Assembly: GCF_009017415.1 (NCBI RefSeq)
Contig: NC_092404.1
Span: forward strand, 310,001 to 374,000
Source of the DNA: Aspergillus flavus
Lineage: Eukaryota > Ascomycota > Eurotiomycetes > Eurotiales > Aspergillaceae
Reading direction: 5' to 3'
Length of the DNA stretch: 64,000 nucleotides
The first letter of the stretch is position 1. Each line of letters opens with the position of its first letter. Both the position numbers and the translations under genes were made by a program. The notes below the pieces were generated by a model. That model saw only the letters and a list, made by a program, of their open reading frames with translations. It did no database searches and was not told the origin of the DNA. Shown piece by piece: positions 32,606 through 44,275 of the stretch.

Positions 32606-33142
32606 TTTGACTGCTCCACAGAGAGAATCAGGAATAACAATAGATATTGAAGAATTTACACCGGAGTCTCATGGTACGCTTTATATATTGAAGAGGACCT
32701 GCTGCCAAGGTAGCTTTACATAAAATGAACTTCTAAGCTATAGGGATACTACCAGTTGGAATAAATCTCCAGGTTTGGCAGAGAACATGTCACGATGTGT
32801 AAACAAGCGATGTGATTGAACAACATACTGGCCTCGCCTAGTAGCTTTGGTCCCAAGCGAGTCAGAGACGCTAAGCTCTGCCAATTGTAAAGCTTGCGCT
32901 TGCACCCCAGACCCACAATTCTAGGAGATTATGCGGTTACAGCCGTCCCTCCAATGCCCACGTGCCTGGTCTAGAAGACTCCCCGATCAAAATCCCCGCT
33001 CTATGCAACTATGCTGATTCGCATAATAACGACATCTGGCATAAATATGTGTGTGCTACAGCGGCTGCCTATGCAAAACTTTTGCTATCTTACAAATTCT
33101 ATAATCCGGCTATAGTGTCACTGGCCACCAGGGCTGCGGGAA
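32606..33142. other. intergenic region; acid phosphatase promoter on the left
   Basis: 540 bp. The left end holds the TATA box and leader of the minus-strand phosphatase. On the plus strand, about 33110-33140, one frame reads VTGHQGCGK, resembling a Walker A loop, but in a frame different from the ORF starting at 33143. Confidence 0.45.
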
Positions 33143-33976
33143 ATGCTCGGAAAAGAGGGAACTGTCTGTCCATCAGCCCCTTCTAACCCCGTCTGCGACT
33201 CTACTGGAAAAGGCGATACTGAAGAGCCAAGAAACGGCACTACCAGCGGGATAAATCAAAGCATCGACTGGATAAAACCATCAAAAGGGCACGAAGAAAG
33301 ATTCCTCGAGTGCAAATCCTTTACACGCCGTCGGCCGTCATGGGACAACTGGCCAAGCAATGCAAATATCCTGTTCAATACTCTCCAGCGCTGGATATCT
33401 AATCCGAAGTCTTGTCTCTTAACCCTTGAAGCCCGACCTGTTGATTCCAAAAGAGCGCGAGATATATCACTTGAGATTATTGACTTTATTCGTCTCAATT
33501 CACAATTCCATGTGATATACACGTTATCTTCGCCTACCGGTGAAAACGACACAACAGTGGATATACTGAAGAATCTCGTCACGCAGGCTATCTCAATTCT
33601 ACCAAACCTCCAGTCTCTGATTCCCCAGCAGTCAACAGATAATGAAGATCAACTACTCGATTTAACAAACAACATCCTCCGCCAATCCAAAAACTGCTTC
33701 ATCGTACTCGAAACAACCAATACCAACTGCGCAGACCAGCTACTGCGAATATGTCTTGATATCATTCAAGACCGGAATATCCCAGTTAAATTCATGTTGG
33801 TAACATATCAACGGAGTCAGCTAGATGGGAAATCAAAAGGCATTGTAGAATCAGTTAACTTGCCCCCTTCACAGCCTAGGAACGGGCGCACTGTGGGGAA
33901 GAGACAGGTGTTGTGGAGACGGCTGAAGCCTCAGATATTGGATAGTCAAGCATCAGGCAAACGACGAATTTCATGA
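33143..33976 (+). CDS. hypothetical protein, possible decayed NACHT/P-loop NTPase core
   Basis: A 277-codon ORF with no clear homologue known to me. Features: an alpha/beta alternation like a P-loop NTPase core, with NPKSCLLTLEARPVDSKRA, a mid-region FHVIYTLSSPTGENDTT and DILKNLVTQAISILPNLQSL, and a hydrophobic strand KNCFIVLETTNTN where the Walker B of fungal NACHT-type proteins (..xxVIDALDE) would sit. Just before the ATG, in another frame, the DNA encodes GHQGCGKC, close to a Walker A (GxxxxGKS/T). Together this suggests a frameshifted or unspliced remnant of a NACHT-like gene missing its sensor and repeat regions. It could instead be a real short gene, or an orphan. Confidence 0.4.
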   Translation: MLGKEGTVCPSAPSNPVCDSTGKGDTEEPRNGTTSGINQSIDWIKPSKGHEERFLECKSFTRRRPSWDNWPSNANILFNTLQRWISNPKSCLLTLEARPVDSKRARDISLEIIDFIRLNSQFHVIYTLSSPTGENDTTVDILKNLVTQAISILPNLQSLIPQQSTDNEDQLLDLTNNILRQSKNCFIVLETTNTNCADQLLRICLDIIQDRNIPVKFMLVTYQRSQLDGKSKGIVESVNLPPSQPRNGRTVGKRQVLWRRLKPQILDSQASGKRRIS

Positions 33977-35143
33977 ATACCTCCGTATATATACTCTTTA
34001 TACCAGATCGAGGCGACAATCCACAATATATCACCATTATTTACTCTGTTTATATGTGTTAAATTGTTGTGTCTGATTCTCAGATATAATTTATATCTCT
34101 ATTAATTACCTTTTCTTCTTTCCCCTATAGTTTAGATTTTCAGTAAAGATACTAGTAGAAAACACCTCAATTTCAAATAAGCAGCCTGGACTTGCAGTGT
34201 CTCCAGAGCCCTAATGCCAAGAGGCAATACACTGCCGATAGGGTATCGAGGAACAACTATATTCCTGGTATCCCCGACCAGGAAGCGGACACACATGGCA
34301 GAATCTATCGCATGGTGAACCCTGATGATAGGGGGAGTTATTGGGATTAACACCAACTGCTACTTAGGTTACATGATTGAATCATACCTCTTGTTTTATT
34401 GCCAAGCACGCTTACTTATATGTACACTGCGCAATGGCTAGAATGTCTCAAACCACGCGCTAGGACCCCAGTTGGGCAGGACGATCCCACCCCACGCAAT
34501 TCTTGTTATACGAAGGCACCATCGCAGATCTATGTAGACAATGGTTAACTTGTAGTAAGATCTAGGTTAAAAATGTGTCATGGATGGCGTGCCTGTCGAC
34601 ATGAGGGTCACATAGGAGGGACATGCCCAATCAACGAAGGGACCACGATTTACGCTAAGGGCTTGCGTTTAATTCCTCGGCTGCCGCCATAAGCTTAAAA
34701 TTGCCCACCTTGCGAGGCTATCGGTATTACCGCTGTATCAGAATACAGGTACTATCCCCGACTCGGCACTAGCTCACACTAGCTTTCTAAAGGTGTGTCC
34801 CGATTTAGAAGGCTTCTTATCTGAATTTTAACTATCCGTCTGTACTAAGATATAGCAAGTTACAATACATGACCCTCACCCTAACAATTTTAGGAAGGTT
34901 ACTTCGAAATAGACTGTTGAGTCTTCCGCAAACATGCACCCTTATCACGACATCGCCAGCAAATGAACGCGCTTTCTGTCACCCGATCTAAGAGATACCA
35001 ACCACACACGCCCACTCACGCCATCATGGGCTTGCGTAGGCAAAAATTATCTGTTCCTTACAATAGATCCATGTTTCCACGGTTATGCATTTTACCATCC
35101 GAACATCTACGACCGCGAATTTATGTGTGCGAGTGTAGAGCAA
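33977..35143. other. intergenic region upstream of the amino-acid permease
   Basis: 1.17 kb, AT-rich on the left, without a recognised gene. The permease promoter must lie in its right half. No tRNA or obvious repeat detected. Confidence 0.5.
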
Positions 35144-37112
35144 ATGTCTATCAAATCCGGAAAAGATGATACTATCATGTATCAGGCTCGGTCCGACCTG
35201 GACGAGGAGGACCCCGGCAGCCAGGCAGGGTCCATCGACCCCCTGGCTGCTCCGCTGAAGAGAAGATTGAAATCGCGACATTTGCAAATGATCGCAATTG
35301 GCGGTAGGCTGTGCTCTGTCTTATCTCCAGTGATATCAATGTCTAAGACAGTACAGGGATTATCGGGCCGGGATTGTTGGTCGGTTCGGGAAATGCACTG
35401 AACAAGGGCGGCCCGGCGGGATGTTTGATCAGCTTTTCTCTTGTCGGGCTTATTGTGTTTTTTGTGATGTGAGTCTTGTGGGTCGTTTTCGCCGGCAAAA
35501 CGCTAATAGAGTAGGCAATCGCTGGGCGAACTGGCTACTGCAATCCCCGTTTCTGGATCGTTCACCGAGTATGCGCAACGATTCGTGGACGATGCGCTGG
35601 CTTTCGGACTGGGATGGGCGTACTGGTATCTATGGGTGACGGTAAGCGTGTTTCCTCATTCTGCTGGGAGGTCGCTGACTCGACAGATTCTGGCGAGTGA
35701 ATACAATGCGATTTCGCTTGTCATCGGTTTCTGGACGGATGCTGTGCCCCAGTGGGGTTGGATCTTGATCTTTTGGGTCCTGTTCCTAGGGCTGTCCAAT
35801 CTGGGTGTTCTAGCATATGGTGAAATGGAGTTTTGGTTGTCGCTGTATGTGCCTCGATGCTGCGTTCTGGTTGACTCACTAATACCACCAACAGTATCAA
35901 AGTGCTGGCGCTGCTCGCTTTCTTCATCCTGGCCATCTGCATCAGCACGGGCGGCGTCGGACCTGGTCCCATCGGATTCAAATATTACCATGATCCGGGC
36001 GCATTTGCCGATTCCATCAACGGTGTCGCAAGAACATTCGTCGTTGCCGGCACGCTTTACGCAGGCACAGAGATGTAAGTCCCCCAAAATATATCAAGTC
36101 AACAATCACTGACGACAACAGGGTTGGAGTGACAGCTGGAGAATCAGCAAACCCGCAAAAGGCCGTCCCAACCGCCATCAAGCAGGTCTTCTGGCGTATC
36201 CTGATCTTCTACATCGGTATACCTCACTTCGCCAAGGCAGGCCAGCAAAGCACTGACAAAAACCAGGAACCTTCTTCTTCCTGGGAATCCTACTCCCCTA
36301 CAACCACCCCAAACTTCTCAGCTCCACCTCCACCGCCGCCAGCTCCCCATTAACCATCGCGCTCACCGACGCGGGCATCCTCCCCGCCGCGCATCTAATC
36401 AACGCCCTAATCGTAATCAGCGTCATCTCCGCCGGCAACGGCTCCTTATACGTCGCATCCCGAACAATGCTCTTCATGGCCCGCAACGGCAAAGCACCAC
36501 GCTTCATCGGCCGCACCAATTCCCGGGGCGTACCCTGGGTCGCCCTAATCTTCTCCAACATCTTCACCTGCATCGTATTCCTAACCCTCTCCTCAAGCGC
36601 AGGCCGAATCTACTCCGCCCTAATCACCTTAGCAGGAGGTAAGCACACACAAACCCTCCCTCCCTCCCCAACCCCATAAACAGAACACCACTAACTCCGG
36701 AAAAAAAAAAGTGGCAACCTTCGTCGTCTGGGCCGTGATCTGCATCGCACACATCCGCTTCCGCAAAGCGATGGTCGTACAAGGCGACGATCCATCCCGA
36801 CTTCCCTTCAGAGCTGCGCTCTATCCCTACGGGACGTATTTCGCGCTGGGCGCGACCATCTTCCTGGTTTTCTTTCAGGGGTATACGGCCTTCTTGAACC
36901 CGTTTAGTGTGGATGATTTCATTATTAATTATATCTTGTTGCCGGTTTTTGTCATGTTGGTTGTGGGGTATAAGATCTGGAATAAGACGAAGATTGTTAA
37001 ACTGGAGGAGATGGATATCTGGACGGGGAGGAGAGTTGCTGTGATTGATGAGACGGAAACGGGTAAAGAGCACGGTTGGTTGGCTAAGTTGAAGGATATA
37101 ATTATTGGTTAA
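35144..37112 (+). CDS. amino-acid permease (APC superfamily, fungal AAT type)
   Basis: A twelve-helix amino-acid/H+ symporter. Eight exons fit in phase (35144-35303, 35357-35468, 35515-35641, 35687-35844, 35895-36074, 36122-36216, 36267-36638, 36712-37112; 1605 nt, 534 aa). The cytosolic N-terminus ends [17 protein letters not shown], leading into [21 protein letters not shown], the family's helix I unwound region. Others: [38 protein letters not shown] (helix III), [19 protein letters not shown] (helix VI), and [34 protein letters not shown] (helix VIII region), all hallmarks. The variant GPGLLVGSG instead of the usual GTGLF.G places it in a divergent subgroup, and the substrate is not predictable. 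An in-frame ATG seven codons earlier (35123) is an alternative start. Exon 8 is preceded by an unusual A10 tract before its AG. Confidence 0.93.
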
Positions 37113-37375
37113 TACTGGAGTACTAGATATTCAAGATACAAATAGCATGACTTATGTATTCAGTGATCAAGCAACGGAAGTCCAACTCCATCAGTAGCCG
37201 ACTCGGGTATCGAAACCGGTAACTCGATTCCCCCACATTTGCGGAGATGGAGATGTGGGTTCGGATTTACGGAATCTGGTTGATCATAAGAACGCCTGCC
37301 CGAGCCACACAATTTGTTTCATTTACTTTCTACAAAGATTGTGATTTGTACCTGATATACGGAATATATTTCAAG

Positions 37376-38927
37376 ATGTCCATCCCGAAGTACCAAACAG
37401 CAGCTACGATTGAGCGCCCCCGTCCCGGCGCGAAACTCGACCTCCGCCATGATATCCCCGTCCCTGAGCCGAAGGCAGGGGAGGTACTCATCAAGTTGGA
37501 ATGCACTGGTTTCTGGTACTTATTTTAGCTACGCAACTTGACTTTGGGTGGGTTGCGAACTGGGTGCAGACACTAATAGGCGGATAGTCATTCGGATTTA
37601 CACAATATTAATGGGGAGTTACCCATGAGCACGAATGTCCCCGGCCACGAGGGGATCGGGAGAGTAGTCCAGGGTAAGTTCTGTTTAAACCTTCAGCTCA
37701 GGGGCGACATATTGACGACATGCAGTTGGTCCGGATACGACCGAGGACATGATGGGGAAGCGTGTGGGCGTGAAGTACCATTCCCCTATATCGCAACTAC
37801 TTAAAAATGGCCTAACAAGTACCAGATGGCTGTACAGCACCTGCATGAAGTGTCCAACGTGTAAGGTCAATTATCCGAATTGTCCGAATCAGAGTAATTC
37901 CGGTCGGGTCAGTTTTCTCCCTCATTGTAAATAGTCTCTCGCTGATCTGGGTAGAATGTCCCTGGAACGTTCCAGCGTATGTCATCCTTAAGTTCTGGGT
38001 TCGGGTGAGCTGCTAACAGCGACAGAATATATCGTCTCCCCGGCCGATTTTGTATCTATTATTGCCGAGGAACTGGAGCCAGAGGCTGTTGCACCTTTGT
38101 TATGCGGTACGTATCCTCTTTCTCTTGCACTGTGAATTTGGAATCAGCGATACTGACGACACAGCTGGACTGACCATGTACGGCGCCCTGAATAAACTGC
38201 ACAAGTTCTGCCAAAAGGGCGACTGGGTCGTAATTATGGGCGCCGGTGGTGGATTAGGACATTTGTAAGAATCTGAATGGCTTGCAGAGTCCGACAACAC
38301 CCACTCACCCTTCACAGAGGAATCCAAATCGGAAAGGAAATGGGGTACAATATCATCGCAGTAGACAGGTAAACAATTCCAAGCGAACACAGCTCCATAA
38401 GTGCTAACCGAGCCAGCGCAACAAAGCAAGACATTTGCATGAAGTCCGGCGCGGCGGCATTTGTCGATTTCCGCAACGATGTCAGTGGATCTATCGCTTC
38501 GTGAACCACGTGTGTAAAACTGACCCTCAGACAGGTGGAGAAAGAAGTCCAAAATCTAACCGATGGCGCGGGCGCACACGCCGTCGTGGTAGTCGTCGGT
38601 CTTGCATCCGCATACAATCAAGCCCTCCGACTCCTTCGCCCCCTCGGTACGCTTGTCTGCGTTGGTCTCCCCTCGCAAGACTACCGCATGCCTATCTCGC
38701 CGTTGGACTGTGTGAATCGCGGGATTCACGTCGTTGGGAGTTGTGTGGGGACGGAAGAGGAGATGCAGGATCTTCTGAGAATGGCAGCGGCCGGGCGGGT
38801 GTCTACGCACTATCAGGTTTTTGAATTAATGGAAGTGAACACGGTGATTGAGCGATTAGAACGGTTTGCGATAGAGGGCCGGGCCGTTTTGCGGATTCCG
38901 ACGGAGAGTCCGAAAGCTACAGAGTAG
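37376..38927 (+). CDS. zinc-dependent alcohol dehydrogenase, yeast ADH1 type
   Basis: An NAD(P)-dependent medium-chain alcohol dehydrogenase. Ten exons (37376-37515, 37588-37673, 37726-37774, 37826-37907, 37955-37976, 38026-38106, 38165-38264, 38318-38368, 38417-38480, 38535-38927) sum to 1068 nt, 355 aa, the usual length. Catalytic zinc ligands: Cys in CTGFCHSDLH and His in VPGHEGIGRV. Structural zinc cysteines: STCMKCPTCKVNYPNCPNQ. The Rossmann fold is VVIMGAGGGLGHLGIQIGKEMG, then AVDSATKQDICMKSGAAAFVDF. C-terminal VVGSCVGTEEEMQDLLRMAAAGRV is family-typical. Exon 5 is a 22-nt micro-exon (NVPGTFQ plus one base). Two introns use the GTCAGT donor. Such intron density is far above that of neighbours. 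Not obviously a mitochondrial isozyme, since there is no presequence. Confidence 0.93.
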
Positions 38928-39552
38928 TTTAGTGGAGAGATGAATCCAGGGGCATTTTGTGTCATGTCGACAGCCAGTCATGGGGGCGACGATCATAGCA
39001 TCTGACAATGGATTCTGCACTATTTTATTCGATATTAAACAGGCTAATTAGTTCTTCACATATATAATCTCTCCAACAGACACCGTGCACCCCCTGTCCG
39101 CTTCTCATTGGCCACGGTCAGCTGAGCGCGATAACCCTCACCGCAAATAAGAATCAAAGAAATCCTCAGACCAAGCGAAGGGATCTGCACTCCCAATACA
39201 ATTCAGTCCAATCAGACTCAATCAATTCGAAACAACGCCTTCCCTCCAGAAAGATCAGCCGGCCTTGCATGGCTTTCTACCAATCTGCTTATCGACATTC
39301 TTCACGGGCACCTCCGAAATGTAACACCGCATATCAATAGTTACTATCTCAACCGGACAGATGCCGGAATGCGGCAATGCCGAGCGTAGAGACAACGTGA
39401 ATAGCTTGATCTGAACATTATTTAAACTCATTATAATCCCCGGAGCAGAAGAAGAAAAGAATCATCAGCAAAGTCAATTGCCATTGATCCTTCCAGCCAA
39501 AAACCCAAAACCAAACCTCGGAACCGCGCGCAGATCGCACCCGTTGATCAAG
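38928..39552. other. promoter region of the RNase T1 gene
   Basis: 625 bp between the dehydrogenase and RNase T1. Around 39417-39425 TATTTAAAC is a TATA-like element about 130 bases before the ATG. The segment 39060-39250 is rich in CAAT-type and pyrimidine tracts. No further coding sequence. Confidence 0.5.
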
Positions 39553-40059
39553 ATGATGTACAGCAAGGTACGATCGTCCACCCCCAACCCAATACCCCAT
39601 CTCGGACTCCACTTTCCACCCATCATCCCCATATCCCACATATCCCATACTGTCATACAAGAATCTAACCAAAAACCAAAGCTCCTAACCCTCACCACTC
39701 TCCTCCTCCCCACCGCCCTCGCCCTCCCCTCTCTGGTCGAGCGCGCCTGCGACTACACCTGCGGCAGCAACTGCTACTCCTCCTCCGACGTTTCCACCGC
39801 CCAGGCTGCCGGTTACCAGTTGCACGAGGACGGCGAGACCGTCGGCAGCAACAGCTACCCGCACAAGTACAACAACTACGAGGGCTTCGACTTCTCTGTG
39901 TCGTCTCCTTACTATGAGTGGCCGATTCTGAGCTCCGGAGATGTTTACAGCGGCGGTTCTCCCGGTGCGGACCGTGTGGTGTTCAACGAGAACAATCAGT
40001 TGGCTGGTGTGATTACTCACACTGGTGCTAGTGGTAACAACTTTGTTGAGTGTACTTAG
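39553..40059 (+). CDS. rntA: guanyl-specific ribonuclease T1
   Basis: Secreted ribonuclease cleaving RNA after guanosine via a 2',3'-cyclic phosphate. Exon 1 is only 15 nt (39553-39567, MMYSK); a 114-bp intron leads to exon 2 (39682-40059). The 130-aa precursor has a 26-residue leader ending in LVER, so the mature protein starts [10 protein letters not shown] and is 104 residues long. In mature numbering the catalytic residues Tyr38, His40, Glu58, Arg77 and His92 are all present, as are the paired cysteines (2-10, 6-103). Residue 25 is Gln, the Gln25 isoform. To my recollection the mature sequence is that of A. oryzae RNase T1, which fixes the species group. The symbol is used on that basis. 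Confidence 0.96.
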   Translation: MMYSKVRSSTPNPIPHLGLHFPPIIPISHISHTVIQESNQKPKLLTLTTLLLPTALALPSLVERACDYTCGSNCYSSSDVSTAQAAGYQLHEDGETVGSNSYPHKYNNYEGFDFSVSSPYYEWPILSSGDVYSGGSPGADRVVFNENNQLAGVITHTGASGNNFVECT

Positions 40060-43000
40060 ATTCGATATGAGTGAGGTATATATATTGTGACGAACTGTAC
40101 AGCTACATTTTGACCCGGAATGGATATATATATTTCAGTAGGTTGAGAAATGTATTCTTCGGTTTATGTAGTATTGCTGGTCAAGATAAAGCTAAATACA
40201 GGTCTTTGAGCTCAATTGAGTTTGTATGTTCAGAAGCATTCATATCGTTATATGCGTTCGATGCCGATTTAACCTGTTAGTGGATTTTAAGATCTTATAG
40301 ATATGATACGCATACTAGTCCTTAGATTAAACCATATCTATACAACTCTAATCACAGTATTCTATCGCTAAACTAACATCAAGAGAGAATAAAAGTATTG
40401 CAAGGATATCAGGGATGTAGAATACTGATATCTACTACAGCAAGGCACCACCACGCGAGGAGAAATCTAAATATATATTCAATGATAAAATAAATCTATG
40501 CGAAATTGGTCAAATCAGCAGTGTACCGGCGCGGCACACGCTCCCTTTCGAGTCATGGCCATGGGTAGAGAGTGAGCTACTGCGATGGGGGTTATGTTGG
40601 GGAGCATCAATCCAAATCTGTGTGTGTAAAGGTGCCTGTTACGATATCTCGAAACCTTTCTTGACCGGGTAACAATCATTAGATATCGAGGTTATATCGT
40701 TAATCAACTAATTGAGGGCGATACTACTGTGCGACTCGTTGGGCCGGTGGGTTATACATCGGATGTAGCTTGCAGAGGCGGTCATATGGATTTGAGGATA
40801 AAGTAGATATTGCCGGTGGAATTAGCTTTTTCAGGTGACGTGGAATCTCTGAGATTATCCTCTGACTTAGCTCAGTAGCGGTGATAAAAAAAAACATGAA
40901 TGCCTGGTTTTAAGGAGACTGTGGTAACCAGGGAGAGGCATAGAGCATGCAGATGTTTGATAAGGATTTATAGGGGCGGTTGGTTTCATCAGATTCGAGG
41001 ATTCCCAGCTTCTTTTTCGACGCTTTGATTCAAGTCGCGCTGGTCAAGCTGAGGTTGTGTTTATTCGTCTCATAGAACCAAGGGGAAAGAAGTAAATTCT
41101 ATCCGGAACGAAGAGATATGAAAGAAGTCTCCATGGGTTTCGAAAAGAGCAACGGGAAATTGTCGGTAACATGTTCACAACCTTTAGACCTTGGTGTGAT
41201 CGGAAAGGCACAGGATGCATCTGGACTAAAGTTGAGTTGCAATTCATCCAGGCTATTACCTCGCCAATTGACGGGAAAGCAGAAGAGACTCAATGACAAG
41301 ACACAAAGAAAACAACCACGAAGGTGAGAGGGCTGGTTGTTTAGTCAAGGTTGTGATACCTTCGTCGAAGAAAGGCTCTACGGCGAAAGCATGCACTCAT
41401 ACATGTACATCGTTCCGTGTATCAGTCGAAATCCTGAATTGCAGTTACTCAGGAGTTGTAATCCATGGTAGCACAACTATATTTGAAATCAATCAAAGTT
41501 TGGACCGACGCTCCGAGGCATGGCCTAAAATCACCGAGATGCTATTATAGTTATGAAACCAAAGACAACTCCTCAGGATCCTTTACCAAAAAACTCATTT
41601 TTCCCACCGTAGTATTTCCATGAATCCAGACAGGGTGATAGGATACTTCATTCGTTCTTCTAATGGTGTGACAATGATCGGCTTTATCAGTATCTAACCG
41701 GCAATGGCAGCGACGATCATGGCTCCACGGTTAACGAGCCTGATAAGATCGACATCGCTGATCATCCTCGCACGATGGGCATAGGGCTAGTTTCATGTTC
41801 TCCGAAGTTATAGCGGTCGACTCCGATTTTCAGGGCTCGATGAGTGTAGCACTAGGTTTGTTTGGTCCGTAGTCGGCCATGTCGTGAAACGGTCAGGGTA
41901 AACTCTAAAGCGTGCCTGGAAAAGCAGGACAATTAGAATTGAAGCCGGGTCTAAACCAGTGAAAAGGTTGTTAGGTATTTGTGCGATTCCAGTACAGTTG
42001 CATGGTACAACCAGTGCTATGGATTGCGCGAGTCAAAGACACGGGGCTATGGATAAGACCTCGGCGACTTCCCATATTCAAAGACAGCGTATGTCAGCAG
42101 AATCACGCGAAAATCATCATTTCGTACTGGCGTCAAATAAAGTACGGCCACAAAGTCAATCTTCGGTTGCGACAAAGCATAGATAATCTAAAATTGGGAT
42201 CGTTGGATTTTCCTCGAATGGGACAGATCTGGTTCACCGAGCGTCGCACGTCAATATTATGACCAGGGAACGGCACTAGTCATATATTGTAGGTATCTTT
42301 GACAGTTTTCATGTCTCATCCGAGTCCTTAAGCGATCGCAATGCTTTCCATATTAGTCAAGAATATGGCGCTAGGGAAAATCCTGCAACGTGCTTGCCAT
42401 CCGATTGCTCTAGATCAAAAAACACAAGTTCAGGCAGAGCTCCAGGCCTTCCGTAGTCCGGACCCCTAAATGAATCGCCACCGATTTCGCGCTACAGTAG
42501 CTTCGGGCTCCAAGTTTACGAGTCTAGGATCGACGAGAGTCATTGATGCATGGGATCAGAGCACAAAGTACTTACATACTAGGACGATGTAACCTCCGGC
42601 TAATAACATCACGACAAGGAGTTGGGATTGTCGCCTCTTGCCGCCAACTCCCTAAAAGCCAAGCGGGGCGTTTATTGGACCAAAATGCCGCTATATTCGG
42701 ATATTTTCGAACAAAAACCCACTCCTGTTATTTCCGGAATCTTCCATTCATAAAAAAATCATAAACTCGAATTCAGGTCAGTTTCAGCCGGGGGGAATTG
42801 CCAAAGTATTCGGCAATAATAGGTTCCACACGGGGGGATCGCCTCGTGTATGGGTCCGGCGGATATGACCTCAAAGTTGAGAGTAACGACTACAAACTAG
42901 GACTCAGGAAGGAGCTGCAAGGATATGCCAGGGACAGAATTGGCGCATGTCGCCATCTAACGCGATTGAGCAAGAAGGAGACGCCATGGATTTCAATCCA

Positions 43001-44275
43001 TATCCACTAAGCAAATCTCATGTAATTTGGATGCAAGAATGGGAGCCAAGGTTCCAACAAAAGGCACGAGCGTTAAGCAAAGGATCCCGCGTGCTAAAAC
43101 CGAGGCAGACAGCTGAACGCTCATGGACGAGGAGCGATTCCAGCGAGTAAGTGGCTGGAAAAAAAATCGCAATGAACGGAACAGATGCACAAAGGCAATT
43201 TCGCTTCCCAGGAGATTTTCTGGGATGCGCTGTTAGAGTGACTTGCCGCTATTACCAATCAGCGGAGAGTCGGAAGAGTTCTTGCCACATCCGTGCCCAA
43301 AAGTGGGAATTTTTCTGCGCGAGACTAACGGAGGACCCCGTTTGGGGACGAGATGATGCCAAGAATTCAGCCTTTGGATCCGCACGCCGGAAGCCCGAAT
43401 GAGAGAAACAACATGGCTCGCCTGTAAATTGAGCCAACTGTGCGGGGTAATCTGGGATTCAATGGTGCAATGTCTCACTCCATGAGGGTCTAAGCAGGGA
43501 CTCAGATTCGGGCCAAGTGCCGTTTAGGTCAATCTCCCCCAGACCTGAGAGAAGAGAACAAATGAGAATCTGGGGGCGGCCCGGAGTTCTGACCCCAATG
43601 TTACAACGCTAATGCCATGGCGTCCCCGCCATTGAATCCTAATTGATTGGATTACAGAGAAACAATTACTCATGGTTTTTGGTCGGGTGCATGCTTATGC
43701 TTGTACAACCCCCGTTGAGGTTGGTCGTGAGAAACATGCCCTAACATCCCCAAGCTTTTGCTGGAGGGTGACCGTCACGTTGTAGCCCCTCCTTGCTTCG
43801 GAGCCCTAAGGAATGTCACAATGACATGCAATGTTTGTAGAACGACGACGATCCAAGCCGCCCCAAATCTCAGCGGCACCAGTCAGAGAAGTCCAGACCA
43901 GCACTCACGGCGACGATCCCTACGACATAATTAAACTCATCCTGGTAGCTTCATACACCCCCAGACCAATCCCATGGGGCAAATGATGGGCCTCTGCAAC
44001 CTAAACCCGATCCTGCTAAGAATAACCCACGGGCTCCATTCTCCTGATCCATTCTGGCCGAGGCCGGACCTGCCCACGCATGTGAGCTTCATTGCGGTCC
44101 GTCGTGTATATATAGAGACTGCTGGAAGCGCCTCGATGGGAGAAAGAACAGATCAGAGCTCTCCATTCTTTTGGCAACGTTCTTAGCTTCTCTGCACTCG
44201 GGCACTCGTTTGGTCTTCCCAATTATACATAGATCACCTTAATCTTAATTCAACTTACCAGTCTTTCCCGTCAAG
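40060..44275. other. 4.2-kb gene-free region; HsbA-like gene promoter at right
   Basis: The largest gene-poor stretch. Small open frames (e.g. 41959-42262, 42798-43010, 43151-43402) show no family motif, no consistent splicing and no biased codon use. I regard them as chance. From about 43500 the composition changes to promoter-like DNA with CCAAT (43965), a TATATATAG box (44106-44114) and a CT/CA-rich leader before the ATG at 44276. The left two thirds could be a decayed insertion, but no transposase or reverse transcriptase motifs are visible. Confidence 0.45.
44106..44114 (+). promoter_or_regulatory. TATA box of the HsbA-like gene
   Basis: TATATATAG lies about 165 bases before the ATG, leaving a leader of about 130 bases that ends in a favourable start context (TCAAGATG). 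With the extreme codon bias of the gene, this looks like a strong promoter. Confidence 0.5.

Noticed and set aside
14765..40059. Secondary-metabolite gene cluster (regulator, MFS, ABC, ADH together)
   Set aside because: No PKS, NRPS, terpene synthase, DMATS or similar core enzyme; genes are separated by unrelated ones and long gaps.
40060..43500. Transposon or retroelement inside the 4-kb gene-free region
   Set aside because: No transposase or reverse transcriptase motifs, no terminal repeats and no target-site duplications seen.
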